Source of the DNA: Sphaerisporangium melleum
Lineage (GTDB): Bacteria > Actinomycetota > Actinomycetes > Streptosporangiales > Streptosporangiaceae
Length of the DNA: 64,000 bases
Reading direction: 5' to 3'
NCBI RefSeq assembly: GCF_014646695.1
Contig: NZ_BMNT01000017.1
Location: 87,620-151,619, forward strand
A model generated the notes under the pieces. That model did not search any database, was not told the DNA's origin, and was given only the letters and a program-made list of their open reading frames with translations. Below, piece by piece: positions 7,843 through 16,961 of the stretch (position 1 is its first letter; each line of letters starts with the position of its first letter). The position numbers were made by a program, and so were the translations under genes.

Positions 7843-9498
7843 ATGGAGGCGGATCAGCGGCACGCCGGCCCGGTGGCACCACGCCCCCGGCTCCGGCTCC
7901 GGCGCCGGCCCTGGCTCCGGCCACGGTCCTGGTCCTGGCCCGGTCAGGTGGCCCGGCTCTGGTCGCGCGCGCGGGCCGGAGGGCGGCGGCCCGCCCACCG
8001 TGCCGGGGGCGGGCGCCCCCGACCGGAGGCCGCCCGGCCCTGGTCGGGGGCCGCCTGGTCGCGGTCCGGCGGTCCCGGCGGCGAGGGCCGTCCGCCGCGC
8101 GGAGCGGGGTGGCACCGGCTGGCCTGGGCGCTGTCGCTGGGCACCGCGCTCACACTCGTGCTGCTCGGCGCCCAGACCGGCCGGGACGCCGCCTGCGCCG
8201 CGGCACCCGGCCCCGACCGGCCCGCATGGCTGGTGCGGATGCTCGGCGGCGGTTGTTCGCTGTCGGGCGCGGTGCAGGACGACCTGGTGGCCTCGGTCTC
8301 CCCGGCCGAGTACGCCGGCTCGGCCGCGTGCGGCGCCTACCTCGACGTGACCGGGCCGCGCGGCACCGTCCGCGTCCAGGTCGTCGACCAGTGCCGGTCG
8401 TGTCCGGCGGGCGAGCTCGACCTGAGCCGCCGGGCCTTCGCCCGCATCACCGGCCCGGGCAGAGGCGTGGTGCCGGTCGGCTACCACCGCGTACGCAACC
8501 CCGAGGTGCCACGCCCGGTGGCGTTCCGCCTCAAGCAGGGCTCCTCGGCCCGGCGGTTCGCCATCCAGGCCATCGACCACGGCAACCCGCTGCGTCTGGT
8601 GCAGATGCTGCAGGGCGGGCGCTGGCTCGACCTGACGCGCACCTTCGACAACCACTGGATCCTCCCCGGTCGCGGCGCCGGCCCCGGGCCGTACACCGTG
8701 CGCGTCACCGACGTGTACGGACAGCGGCTGGTGGCCGGTGGCATCCGGCTGATTCCCGGCAGGCTGCAGCGCACCGAGCATCGGCTGTACGCCCCGTCCG
8801 CCGCCACTCCTGCGCCGTCCGTGCGGGGCACGGCCGCGCGGCGGGCCGCGGGGGGCACCGCGCCCCGGCTGGGCGCAGGCGTGCCGGGCGAAGCGCGGCG
8901 CGGTCCGCGCCGCGCGGAGGAACGGACGTCGCAGTGGGACGCGAACGCCATGCCTCCGCGGGCGACCGGCGGACAGGAGGGCACGTCCCCGGACGTGACC
9001 GGCCGCGGCTCCGCGGACAGGGCCGGTGAGAGGGTGTCGTCCCCTGGCGGCGGTGTCGCGCCGTCCATCACCGGCGGGACCTCCGCGCCATCCGGCGAGA
9101 CGACCGGAGGGCGCCCGCCTCGGCCGCCGTCCGCGAGCGGCGGGACCGCCGCGGGTGGAGCCTGGTCGTCGCCCGCGGGTGCGGCACCCCCGCCGTCCGG
9201 CGGCACGGCACGCGATGGGATGCGGGCCGACGGCATGCCGCCCGGCGCCCCCGGAACTGCGCCGAGTGCCTCGTCCGGCCCGGCTGACGCGTCACGGACG
9301 CCCGGCGCCTCCGGCCGGTCGCGGGAGACCGCGTCGGCCGGCTCTCACCGGGTCCCCGGCGCGCCGGGCGACGGCCCTGCGGGGCGGGTGGCCGGCGCGG
9401 CCAGGGGAACGATGGACGCCTCCCCCGGCGACCCGCGCGCCTCCCCCGGCCGCGCACCGCTCACCGCGCTGCCCTCCGCCCGCCCGTTCTTCTGCTGA
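7843..9498 (+). CDS. secreted or anchored expansin-like double-psi beta-barrel protein
   Basis: The start is the ATG at 7843 behind GAGGAG; the longer frame from 7774 lacks a ribosome site. The 551-residue product has a basic proline/arginine-rich N-terminus, then one hydrophobic helix (about residues 95-112). A double-psi beta-barrel follows, with SAACGAYLDV and VVDQCRSCPAGELDLSRRAF, including the DLS aspartate that is functionally important in bacterial expansins. A second domain, about residues 205-290, matches the expansin carbohydrate-binding module pattern. The last 230 residues are a Pro/Gly/Ser/Thr-rich disordered tail. Bacterial expansins loosen plant or bacterial wall polysaccharides without hydrolysis. 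The N-terminal helix may anchor rather than release the protein. Confidence 0.8.
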   Translation: MEADQRHAGPVAPRPRLRLRRRPWLRPRSWSWPGQVARLWSRARAGGRRPAHRAGGGRPRPEAARPWSGAAWSRSGGPGGEGRPPRGAGWHRLAWALSLGTALTLVLLGAQTGRDAACAAAPGPDRPAWLVRMLGGGCSLSGAVQDDLVASVSPAEYAGSAACGAYLDVTGPRGTVRVQVVDQCRSCPAGELDLSRRAFARITGPGRGVVPVGYHRVRNPEVPRPVAFRLKQGSSARRFAIQAIDHGNPLRLVQMLQGGRWLDLTRTFDNHWILPGRGAGPGPYTVRVTDVYGQRLVAGGIRLIPGRLQRTEHRLYAPSAATPAPSVRGTAARRAAGGTAPRLGAGVPGEARRGPRRAEERTSQWDANAMPPRATGGQEGTSPDVTGRGSADRAGERVSSPGGGVAPSITGGTSAPSGETTGGRPPRPPSASGGTAAGGAWSSPAGAAPPPSGGTARDGMRADGMPPGAPGTAPSASSGPADASRTPGASGRSRETASAGSHRVPGAPGDGPAGRVAGAARGTMDASPGDPRASPGRAPLTALPSARPFFC

Positions 9499-10576
9499 CC
9501 GCGCCCCTGCTCCGGCCGTCCGCCGCCTCCCGTCGGCCGGTGCGGCGGCCCGCCGCATCGGGGTCCGCCTGCGCACCGGCATCGGCGGCGGGGCTCGTCT
9601 CGCCGGAGTCGCCGGAGCCGCCGGCGAGGACGTCGCCGGTGGGGGTGCGCCGGTAGAGAACCTCGCGGCCGATGCGGCTGCGGGTGACCAGCCCGCTGGC
9701 GCCGAGCACCGACAGGTGCTGGGAGACCGCGCCGGGGGTCAGGGACATCCGCCTGGCCAGCGCCGTGGTGGAGGCGGGGTGCCGGAGCGAGACCAGCAGG
9801 CGGGCGCGAGTGCGGCCGATGAGCGCGGCGAGCGCGCCGGGCGCGGCCGGCGGCGCGGTCTCCCACAGCGTGCCGATGCCGCGCGCCGGGTAGACCAGCA
9901 TCGGCTGGTAGGGCTCGGTCATGATCGCGATGTCCGGCCAGCGGAAGGCGCTCGGCACCAGCAGCAGGCCGTCCCCTCCCAGGTCACCGGCATGGCACCA
10001 GTGCCGCTCGGCGATGAGCCGGTCGCCCTCCCAGCGCACCGAGGGGTGCAGGTCGGCGAACAGTTCCCGGGCGCCGCCGGTGGCCAGCCGCCGGGTGCGC
10101 CACATCAGGTCGGCCTCCAGCAGCCCGTGGACCCGGGGCCAGTACTCGGCCAGCGCCACGTCCCAGTACGCGGCCAGGGCGTCGGCCACCCGCCGCACCC
10201 CGGCGACCGGATCGTCCCGGAACCGGGCGACGATGTCCGAGCCTGGGCCCGCTGTGAGGTGGCCGGCCTCACGCGCCGCCTGGGCGGGCGGCGTCCCTCG
10301 CACGCGGTCCAGTTCGGCCTCGAAGTCGGGCAGCGGAGTGTCCGGCGGCGGGGTGAGGAAGTCGGCGATGTACCCGTGGACGGGCGCGAGCGCGAACAGC
10401 TCGGACAGGTCGATGCCGCCGAGCCGGGGAGTCACGGTCCGCACCCACGGCAGGTGCACCGAGTGCCGCGCCGGGGCGCGGAGCACGCGCAGACTCGCGA
10501 CGAGCTCCCACAGCGGCGAGAACGCGAACCGCAGCCGGGCCAGGTCACCGGCGTCGAACCGCCACTCCACGCTCAT
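9461..10576 (-). CDS. ArsR-family transcriptional regulator with N-terminal ligand-type domain
   Basis: The ATG at 10576 is chosen because upstream codons lie in the divergent promoter. The 371-residue protein has a long N-terminal domain, about residues 1-235, of the DUF5937 type seen in actinomycete ArsR-like regulators. A winged helix follows near 245-320: LARRMSLTPGAVSQHLSVLGASGLVTRSRIGREVLYRRT. No cysteine metal-sensing motif is present, so it is not a classic arsenic sensor. The last 45 residues are a low-complexity Gly/Arg tail that overlaps the 3' end of the expansin gene by 38 bp. A perfect inverted repeat sits 23 bp upstream. It is likely to control itself and the divergent MFS gene. 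Confidence 0.85.
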   Translation of the reverse strand: MSVEWRFDAGDLARLRFAFSPLWELVASLRVLRAPARHSVHLPWVRTVTPRLGGIDLSELFALAPVHGYIADFLTPPPDTPLPDFEAELDRVRGTPPAQAAREAGHLTAGPGSDIVARFRDDPVAGVRRVADALAAYWDVALAEYWPRVHGLLEADLMWRTRRLATGGARELFADLHPSVRWEGDRLIAERHWCHAGDLGGDGLLLVPSAFRWPDIAIMTEPYQPMLVYPARGIGTLWETAPPAAPGALAALIGRTRARLLVSLRHPASTTALARRMSLTPGAVSQHLSVLGASGLVTRSRIGREVLYRRTPTGDVLAGGSGDSGETSPAADAGAQADPDAAGRRTGRREAADGRSRGAVSRRTGGRRAAR

Positions 10577-10598
10577 GAGGCCCCCGCCCTGCGCCGAA

Positions 10599-10618
10599 CT
10601 TTTAGTGCTGCCTAAAAG
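10599..10618. promoter_or_regulatory. operator-like perfect inverted repeat between arsR-like and MFS genes
   Basis: CTTTTAG (10599-10605) and CTAAAAG (10612-10618) are perfect inverted arms flanking TGCTGC. The element lies in the 81-bp divergent spacer, 23 bp from the regulator start and 40 bp from the MFS start. Its A/T-rich arms stand out from the surrounding G+C. Size and position suit a dimeric winged-helix operator. Confidence 0.65.
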
Positions 10619-10657
10619 ATTGGCACCCGGATTCGGACATGTCCAAAGGTTATCCGC

Positions 10658-11881
10658 GTGACCAGCACCGTCGTCGAAAAGCCATCTCTGCTCCGAGCCA
10701 GGATCGGCGGGTTCCCCCGCGCGTTCTGGGTCCTGTTCACCGGCACGTTCATCAACCGGCTCGGCACCATGGTCGAGCCGTTCATCGGCATCTATCTGAC
10801 CCAGTCCCGGGGGATGTCGCTGGCCGCCGCCGGCGTGGTGCTGGCGGTCTTCGGCGTGGGGTCCCTCGTGTCGCAGCTGGTGGCCGGCTGGCTGACCGAT
10901 CGTCTGGGCCGCCGGGCCACGCTGTCGGGCGGGATGGTCGCCACGGCGTTCACCATGATCGCTCTGGGGTACAGCACCTCGCTTCCGGCGATCGTCGCCG
11001 CGATGGCCGTGCTCGGCCTGGTCATGGACGCCTACCGTCCCGCCTCGCAGGCCCTGCTCGCCGACCTCATCCCCGCGCACGACCGGCCGCGTGCGTACGG
11101 GCTCATCTTCTGGGCGATCAACCTCGGCTTCGCGGTGGCGATGATCGGTGGCGGCCTGCTGGCGCACTCCGGCTTCCTCTGGCTGTTCTGGATCGACGCG
11201 ATCACCTCGCTCGTCTTCGGCGCGCTGGTGTGGCGGGCCGTGCCGGAGACCAGGCCGGAGCGCGGCCGCGAGACCGGCGGCTTCCGCGACGTGCTGCGGG
11301 ACCGGCTGATGGTCGCCTACGTCTCGCTGACACTGCTGTTCACCTTCGTCTACCTGCAGGCCTACACGACGCTGCCGCTGGCGGTCACGGCCGCGGGCCT
11401 GCCCGCCTCGGCGTACGGCCTGGCGATGGCGGTGAACGGCCTGCTCATCGTGGTCGTCCAGCCGCTGATCGGGCACTGGCTGGCCAGGCACGACCCCAGC
11501 CGCGTGCTGGCCCTCGGCCTGACGGTCACGGCGGTGGGGTTCGCGCTGACCGCGCTCGTGTCCTCGGCGGCCGGCTACGCGGTCACCGTCGCGATCTGGA
11601 CGACCGGCGAAGTGATCACCGCGGGCATGCCGGGTGCGCTGGTCGCGATCATGGCTCCGCCGCACCTGCGCGGACGTTACAACGGTCTGTCCGGGGTCGC
11701 CTGGTCGGCGGGCGGCCTGCTGGCACCGCTGATCGGCACCCGCCTGCTCGCCGCGGGGCAGGGCGTGCTGTGGATCACCGTGGGCGTGCTCGGGCTGCTG
11801 GCCGCGGTGGGGCAGCTCGCGATCGGCCCGGCGATCCGCCGCCGCGCCACCGCCCCCCTGGTCTCCGGCCCTGCCTCGTGA
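10658..11881 (+). CDS. MFS transporter, 12 membrane segments
   Basis: The 407-residue protein starts with GTG. It has 12 predicted hydrophobic segments and the MFS signature loop GWLTDRLGRRATLSGG between helices 2 and 3. The overall layout resembles drug/H+ antiporters such as the MdtH group, but the substrate cannot be read. It is divergent from the ArsR-family gene across an inverted-repeat operator, so it is probably its regulatory target. It stands alone on its strand, with no partner gene downstream in the next 200 bp. Confidence 0.85.
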   Translation: MTSTVVEKPSLLRARIGGFPRAFWVLFTGTFINRLGTMVEPFIGIYLTQSRGMSLAAAGVVLAVFGVGSLVSQLVAGWLTDRLGRRATLSGGMVATAFTMIALGYSTSLPAIVAAMAVLGLVMDAYRPASQALLADLIPAHDRPRAYGLIFWAINLGFAVAMIGGGLLAHSGFLWLFWIDAITSLVFGALVWRAVPETRPERGRETGGFRDVLRDRLMVAYVSLTLLFTFVYLQAYTTLPLAVTAAGLPASAYGLAMAVNGLLIVVVQPLIGHWLARHDPSRVLALGLTVTAVGFALTALVSSAAGYAVTVAIWTTGEVITAGMPGALVAIMAPPHLRGRYNGLSGVAWSAGGLLAPLIGTRLLAAGQGVLWITVGVLGLLAAVGQLAIGPAIRRRATAPLVSGPAS

Positions 11882-12113
11882 ACCCGGCGTGACGGCCTCG
11901 CCATCGCCCTGCCGGCGGGCTGGAGCAAGGGCCTGCCGGCGTGCCCTCGCCACGGCTCGCCCGAGGCGTCCGGCCGTCGCCGGGCTCGGGCGGATGTCCC
12001 TCGGCCCGGGTTTTCCACAGGCTGCCGGTCCGATGCCCTCCTGAGCGGCCGGTCGTCCACAGGAGACGGTCCGGCGCCGTCGGAGCGGCGGTGTCACACG
12101 TAAGGTGGACACC

Positions 12114-13904
12114 GTGCCTCAACTGCGAATTGCCCTCGCCCAGACCAACCCCGCGGTCGGCGACCTTTCCGCGAACGCCGCGGCACTCGTCGAGTGGACG
12201 CGGCGCGCCGCGGACCGTGGCGCGCACCTGGTCGTGTTCACCGAGATGTTCCTGACCGGTTATCCCGTCGAAGACCTGGTGCTGCGCACGTCGTTCGTCG
12301 ACGCCTCGATCGCGACGCTGACCGCCACCGCGGCGCGGCTGGCGGACGAGGGCCTCGGCGAGCTGCCGGTGGTCGTCGGATACGTCGACCGCTCCGGGGT
12401 CACGCCGCGCGCCGGGCAGCCGAAGGGGGCGCCGCTGGACGCCGCGGCGCTGCTCCACCGTGGCCGTGTCGTCACCAAGACCGCCAAGCACCACCTGCCG
12501 AACTACGGCGTCTTCGACGAATACCGCTACTTCATCCGCGGCGACCGGCTGCCGATCTTCCGGCTGCACGGCGTCGACGTCGCGATCGCGGTCTGCGAAG
12601 ACCTCTGGCAGGACGGCGGCCCGGTCGCCGCCGTCGCCCAGGCGGGCGCGGGGCTGCTCGTGGTTCCCAACGCCTCCCCCTACGAGCGCGAGAAGGACGA
12701 CGTGCGGCTCGAGCTGTGCGCCGACCGCGCGCGGGAGGCCGGGTGCGCCCTGGCGTACGCCAACCAGGTCGGCGGGCAGGACGAGCTGATCTTCGACGGT
12801 GACTCCATCGTGGTGGACGCCTCAGGCGAGCTGGTCGCACGGGCGGCGCAGTTCCGTGAGGAGCTCCTGGTCACCGATCTGGAGCTGCCGCTCGCCGACC
12901 CGCGGGCGACCCCCGGCACGTTCCCGGTGGACGCCGGCGACGGCACGACCATCACCGTCGAGCGGCTGGTGCTGTCCGGTGACCCGCTGCCCGCGTACGC
13001 GCCGGAGCCGCCGGCGCTCGCCCCCCGGCTGGACGACCTGGAGGAGGTCTACTCGGCGCTGGTGCTCGGCGTGCGCGACTACTTCACCAAGAACGGCTTC
13101 GGTTCGGTCATCCTCGGGCTGTCCGGGGGCATCGACTCGGCGCTGACCGCGACCATCGCCGCCGACGCCGTCGGCCCCGATCGGGTGCACGTCGTGCTGA
13201 TGCCGTCCCGGCACTCCTCGGAGCACTCCGTGAGCGACGCGCGCGACCTGGTCGAGCGGCAGGGGCTGCACTCGCGCGTGGTCCCCATCGAGGGCATCGT
13301 CGACGCCTTCGACAAGGAGATCGACCTGCACGGCCTGGCCGCCGAGAACCTCCAGGCCCGGGTGCGCGGCATGCTCTTGATGAGCCTGTCCAACGAGCAC
13401 GGCCACCTGGTGCTGACCACGGGCAACAAGAGCGAGCTGGCCACGGGCTACTCCACCCTCTACGGCGACTCGGCCGGCGGCTTCGCTCCGATCAAGGACG
13501 TCCTCAAGACGACGGTGTGGCAGCTCTCCCGGTGGCGCAACGAGCAGGCGGGGCGCGAGAGCGACCTGCTGCGCCGCTTCGACGTGCCGCCCATTCCGGA
13601 GAATTCCATCACCAAGGAGCCGAGCGCCGAGCTGCGTCCCGACCAGCGGGACACCGACTCCCTGCCGCCCTATGACGTGCTCGACCGGCTGCTGTCCGAC
13701 TACGTCGAGCACGACATGGGCAAGGGCGAGCTGGTCGCCGCGGGCCACGACGCCGAGCTGGTGGCCAGGGTGATCCGCCTGGTCGACCTGGCGGAGTACA
13801 AGCGCCGGCAGTATCCCCCGGGCCCGAAGATCACGCCGAAGAACTTCGGCCGTGACCGCCGTCTGCCCATCACCAACCGCTGGCGCGAGACCCCCGCCAC
13901 CTGA
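12114..13904 (+). CDS. nadE: glutamine-dependent NAD+ synthetase
   Basis: NadE amidates deamido-NAD with glutamine-derived ammonia in the last step of NAD synthesis. The start is the GTG at 12114 (V-P-Q-L-R-I-A-L-A-Q), five bases after AAGGTGG; the same bases read as a TAAGGT -10 box, so a leaderless mRNA is also possible. The 596-residue protein has an N-terminal nitrilase-fold glutaminase (Glu in EMFLTGYP, Lys in KHHLPNYGVFDEYRYF, Cys near 160 in VCEDLWQ). The C-terminal ATP-pyrophosphatase domain has LSGGIDSALT near 335, and TGNKSELATGYSTLYGD and PPIPENSITKEPSAELRPDQ further on. All catalytic elements appear intact. Confidence 0.95.
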   Translation: MPQLRIALAQTNPAVGDLSANAAALVEWTRRAADRGAHLVVFTEMFLTGYPVEDLVLRTSFVDASIATLTATAARLADEGLGELPVVVGYVDRSGVTPRAGQPKGAPLDAAALLHRGRVVTKTAKHHLPNYGVFDEYRYFIRGDRLPIFRLHGVDVAIAVCEDLWQDGGPVAAVAQAGAGLLVVPNASPYEREKDDVRLELCADRAREAGCALAYANQVGGQDELIFDGDSIVVDASGELVARAAQFREELLVTDLELPLADPRATPGTFPVDAGDGTTITVERLVLSGDPLPAYAPEPPALAPRLDDLEEVYSALVLGVRDYFTKNGFGSVILGLSGGIDSALTATIAADAVGPDRVHVVLMPSRHSSEHSVSDARDLVERQGLHSRVVPIEGIVDAFDKEIDLHGLAAENLQARVRGMLLMSLSNEHGHLVLTTGNKSELATGYSTLYGDSAGGFAPIKDVLKTTVWQLSRWRNEQAGRESDLLRRFDVPPIPENSITKEPSAELRPDQRDTDSLPPYDVLDRLLSDYVEHDMGKGELVAAGHDAELVARVIRLVDLAEYKRRQYPPGPKITPKNFGRDRRLPITNRWRETPAT

Positions 13905-13921
13905 CGGGAGTCACCGGGGCG

Positions 13922-13943
13922 ACCAGGCGGATTCCCGCCTGGT
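13922..13943 (+). terminator. hairpin just downstream of nadE
   Basis: ACCAGGCGG (13922-13930) pairs with CCGCCTGGT (13935-13943) around an ATTC tetraloop. It begins 18 bp after the nadE stop and has no T tract. Confidence 0.7.
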
Positions 13944-14239
13944 GACCCCTGGTGGACGAGCGCGACGACCGGCTGGACCGGTGTCGCTTCCTCGGGCCGG
14001 ACCGTGGCCGCACCATGGCCACCAACTGGCCGGGAGCGCGGCCAGGCCCCGATCCGTTCACCCGCCCGCCCGCAACGCGCGACCCGTTCCTTGGCGGGGA
14101 GTGCGGGGGGGGGCACGGAGCGGGCCTGCCGTTGGCGCGGCCGGCGTGGGCACCAGCAGGTCCCCGGCGACCTGCTACGGCGTGACGGCGACAGGGCGTG
14201 TCTCTGCCCAAGTGTGGAACCTCGGCGGCGCCCCTCCCG
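13944..14239. other. intergenic region without recognisable gene
   Basis: This is the rest of the spacer between nadE and the convergent TetR gene. It includes a run of nine G residues (14105-14113). Several short frames cross it, but none has a ribosome site or a recognisable product. I see no RNA gene. Confidence 0.4.
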
Positions 14240-14884
14240 TCATTCGCCGTGGAGCACGGCGCCGCCGAGGCCCGTGTTCGGGGCGAGCAGGCCGGTGAGG
14301 ATGCTGTCGGTGATGCGCTGGGCGAGGTCGGCGGGCAGGTCGCCGTCGCCCTCGTGCCACTTGGTGAAGAACATCATCGCCCCGGACAGCGCGGCCATCG
14401 CCACCTCGATGTCCATGTCGGCGCGCAACTCGCCGCGGTCGATGCCGCGCTGGAGCAGCGACCGCAGCACCTCGCGCCGCGGCCGGAGCACGGTCGCGCG
14501 GAAGCGCTCCATGAGGTGCGGATAGCGGTCGTGCTCGCTGAGCGCGATGTTCATGAAGCAGCGGGTGGTCCGGTTGTTGCCCTCCCGCTGGAGCACCGCG
14601 AGATAGCGGATGACGTCCTCGCGCACCGAACCGCCGGCCAGCTCGGGTATCGGCGGCCTCAGGCTGGCCAGCGCGTCCACGACGAGGTCCTCCTTGTTGG
14701 ACCAGCGCCGGTAGATGGTGGTCTTGCCGACGCCCGCCCGCGCGGCGATCGCCTCGATGGACAGCTCACCGATGCCGCTGCCTTCGGCGATCATGTCGAT
14801 CGCCGCGTCGATGATCGCCTTCTCCGCCTTCTCGCTGCGGGGACGGCCGGGCGATCGGACCGTCCCCGTCTGCTCGTTCATCAT
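14240..14884 (-). CDS. TetR-family transcriptional repressor
   Basis: The 214-residue protein has an N-terminal TetR helix-turn-helix: AIIDAAIDMIAEGSG, then IEAIAARAGVGKTTIYRRW around residues 40-62. The rest is a helical ligand-binding domain. Its start lies 7 bp after the stop of the upstream DHA2-type exporter gene on the same strand. The two genes therefore form an exporter-regulator operon, typical of inducible drug efflux. Candidate binding sites are the TTCGATAC repeats upstream of the exporter. Confidence 0.9.
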   Translation of the reverse strand: MMNEQTGTVRSPGRPRSEKAEKAIIDAAIDMIAEGSGIGELSIEAIAARAGVGKTTIYRRWSNKEDLVVDALASLRPPIPELAGGSVREDVIRYLAVLQREGNNRTTRCFMNIALSEHDRYPHLMERFRATVLRPRREVLRSLLQRGIDRGELRADMDIEVAMAALSGAMMFFTKWHEGDGDLPADLAQRITDSILTGLLAPNTGLGGAVLHGE

Positions 14885-14891
14885 GGTCAGA

Positions 14892-16451
14892 TCACACTAC
14901 TGCCGGTTCCTTGCTTTCCGGGCGCGGCGCCTGGGCGGCGACCGCGTTCTTGCCGGGCAGCCACTTGGCGACCACCGCGGCGCCGAAGAGCGCGACGGCC
15001 GCGCCGCAGAGCGCGGTCACGTGCATGCCGTCCATGAACGCCTGCTTCGCCGGTGCGATCAGCGCGGCGCCCTTGGGGCCGAGCGCCTGCGCGACGCCCA
15101 GCGTCGCGGTGATGGACTCGCCCGCCGTGTGCCGGACGTTCTCCGGGAGCGACGACAGCGGGCCGGCCATGTTGTCACGGTAACTCGCCGAGAGCAGTGA
15201 CCCCATGATGGCGACACCGAGGGCGCCGCCCACCTGCCGCACGGTGTTGGTCATCGCCGACCCGACGCCCGCCTTCTCCCGGGGCAGGGACGACATGACC
15301 GCCTCGGTGGCCGGCGGGTTGATGTTGGCCATGGCCGCGCCCTGGACGAAACCGAGGAGCTCGAACGCCCAGATCGGGGTGTCGACCTCTATCAGGTAGT
15401 AACCGGCCAGCGTGGCGGCCACGACCACGAGGCTGACGGTGGCCACGGCCTTGCCGCCGAACCTGCGCACCATCTGGGCGCTGAGCGGGGAGAAGATGAG
15501 CTGCGCCGCCGCGAACGGCAGCACCAGCGCGCCCGCCTGCAACGGCGTGTACCCCTTGACGATCTGCAGGTAGAACGCCAGGAAGAACATCACGCCCATC
15601 ATGGCGAAGAACACCAGGCCGACGCTGGCGACGGCGGTGGAGAACCGCGCGATGCCGAAGTAACGCACGTCGAAGGCCGGGTGGGCCGTCCTGCGCTCGT
15701 GCCAGACGAAGGCCGCGAGCACCGCGACGCCGCCGAGACCGGGCAGCCACACCTCGGGGTGGGTGATCGTGCCGAGCTCGCCGCCCTTGATGATGCCGTA
15801 CACGATGCCGACGAGACCGATGATGGACAGCAGCACGCCGACCGGGTCGAGCTGGGCCTTGTCCGGGTTGCGGGATTCCGGCACCAGGAGCGCGATCAGC
15901 ACCGTGCTGATGAGCACGACCGGCACGTTGACCAGGAACACCGACCCCCACCAGAAGTGCTCCAGCAGCAGGCCGCCGGTGATCGGGCCGATGGCGATGG
16001 CCAGGCCGACGCCGCCCGCCCAGATGCCGATCGCCTTGCCACGCTCCTGCGGGGCGAAGACGTTGGAGATGATGGCCAGCGTGGCCGGCATGACGGCGGC
16101 GCCGCCCAGGCCCATGGCCGCCCGCGCGAAGATCAGTTGCGTCGGGTCCTGGGAGTAGGCACTGGCCAGGGACGCCAGGCCGAACAGCACCATGCCGACC
16201 TGCAGCATGCGCTTGCGCCCGAACCGGTCACCCAGGACGCCGAAGGTGAACAACAGGCCGGCGAAGACCAGCGTGTAGGAGTTGATGGCCCATTCGAGCT
16301 GGCTCTGCGTCGCGCCGAGCCCGGCCACCGGATCAGAGATGACCTTGAGGGCCACGTTGAGGATCGTGTTGTCCAGCACGATGGCCAATAGGGAGAACAC
16401 CATCACGCCCAAGATCTGCCATCGGCGTGGGTGACCTGTCGGTTGTTCCAC
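14892..16451 (-). CDS. MFS transporter, DHA2 (EmrB/QacA-like) 14-helix exporter
   Basis: The 519-residue form starts at the GTG 16451, which has GGGGGG eight bases upstream; an in-frame ATG at 16484 has no ribosome site and lies on a repeat. About 14 hydrophobic segments are visible. Family motifs include [10 protein letters not shown] in helix 1, [16 protein letters not shown] in the helix 2-3 loop, and the [11 protein letters not shown] motif of DHA2 proteins near the centre. It probably exports a hydrophobic or cationic compound using the proton gradient. It is the first gene of an operon with the TetR gene. Confidence 0.9.
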   Translation of the reverse strand: MEQPTGHPRRWQILGVMVFSLLAIVLDNTILNVALKVISDPVAGLGATQSQLEWAINSYTLVFAGLLFTFGVLGDRFGRKRMLQVGMVLFGLASLASAYSQDPTQLIFARAAMGLGGAAVMPATLAIISNVFAPQERGKAIGIWAGGVGLAIAIGPITGGLLLEHFWWGSVFLVNVPVVLISTVLIALLVPESRNPDKAQLDPVGVLLSIIGLVGIVYGIIKGGELGTITHPEVWLPGLGGVAVLAAFVWHERRTAHPAFDVRYFGIARFSTAVASVGLVFFAMMGVMFFLAFYLQIVKGYTPLQAGALVLPFAAAQLIFSPLSAQMVRRFGGKAVATVSLVVVAATLAGYYLIEVDTPIWAFELLGFVQGAAMANINPPATEAVMSSLPREKAGVGSAMTNTVRQVGGALGVAIMGSLLSASYRDNMAGPLSSLPENVRHTAGESITATLGVAQALGPKGAALIAPAKQAFMDGMHVTALCGAAVALFGAAVVAKWLPGKNAVAAQAPRPESKEPAVV

Positions 16452-16961
16452 TTCTTCATCCCCCCGGGAGATGCACTGCCACATTTCGATACGATCGAGT
16501 TTCGCAACGACACCGTAGCGGTTCTACATTCGATACGCAACCGTTCCGTTTCGATACTCCGGCCGGCATGGCCGCCCCGCCGTGCTCGCGACAAGAAGGC
16601 CGGGCGCACGCGTGCGGCGACGACCGGTCCGTACGTCCACGACCCGCCCACAACCCCAATAAGGGGGGACACGGCGCTCCCCGGCGGTGCCACAGAGGGG
16701 CGCCGGAGCCGCGCGGAGCGCTCGGGGGAAGGCTTCGCGGATCCAGGGGTGCGGCCCTTTCCTGTCACGGTCGGGACCGGCGTCCACCGAGGTCAGCGCG
16801 CCCGGGCGTGCGCGGCCGGATGCCCGGTGAGGCCGGGCGGAAAGGGGGTGGCGGCGGGATGAGGAGAGGGGGTCCAGGGTGTTGTCCTGACCGTTAGACA
16901 TGCGATGATCTGACCGTCCGGGGACGCCACAAGGGCGCCTCGAGGCTTGGAGGGATCCACG
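16452..16961. other. divergent intergenic region exporter / panB
   Basis: This 510-bp spacer serves two divergent transcripts. The left 110 bp contain three TTCGATAC repeats and lower G+C than the flanks. The right half is G+C-rich, with no ORF that has a ribosome site. A GGAGGG site at 16949-16954 serves panB. Confidence 0.45.
16485..16557. promoter_or_regulatory. three TTCGATAC repeats upstream of DHA2 exporter, candidate TetR operator cluster
   Basis: Identical octamers occur at 16485-16492, 16529-16536 and 16550-16557, all in the same orientation (GTATCGAA on the exporter coding strand). The last two are 21 bp apart, two helical turns, and the first is 44 bp away. They lie 34-106 bp upstream of the chosen exporter start. 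The regulator encoded in the same operon is the natural candidate binder. Confidence 0.5.

Noticed and set aside
6054-9029. A 991-codon open frame on the + strand
   Set aside because: It is antisense to glnA2 and reads like reversed coding DNA; the protein is low in recognisable domains.
10577-12112. Long minus-strand extension upstream of the ArsR start (frame open to 12112)
   Set aside because: It runs antisense through the MFS gene and the divergent operator; the real start is the ATG at 10576.
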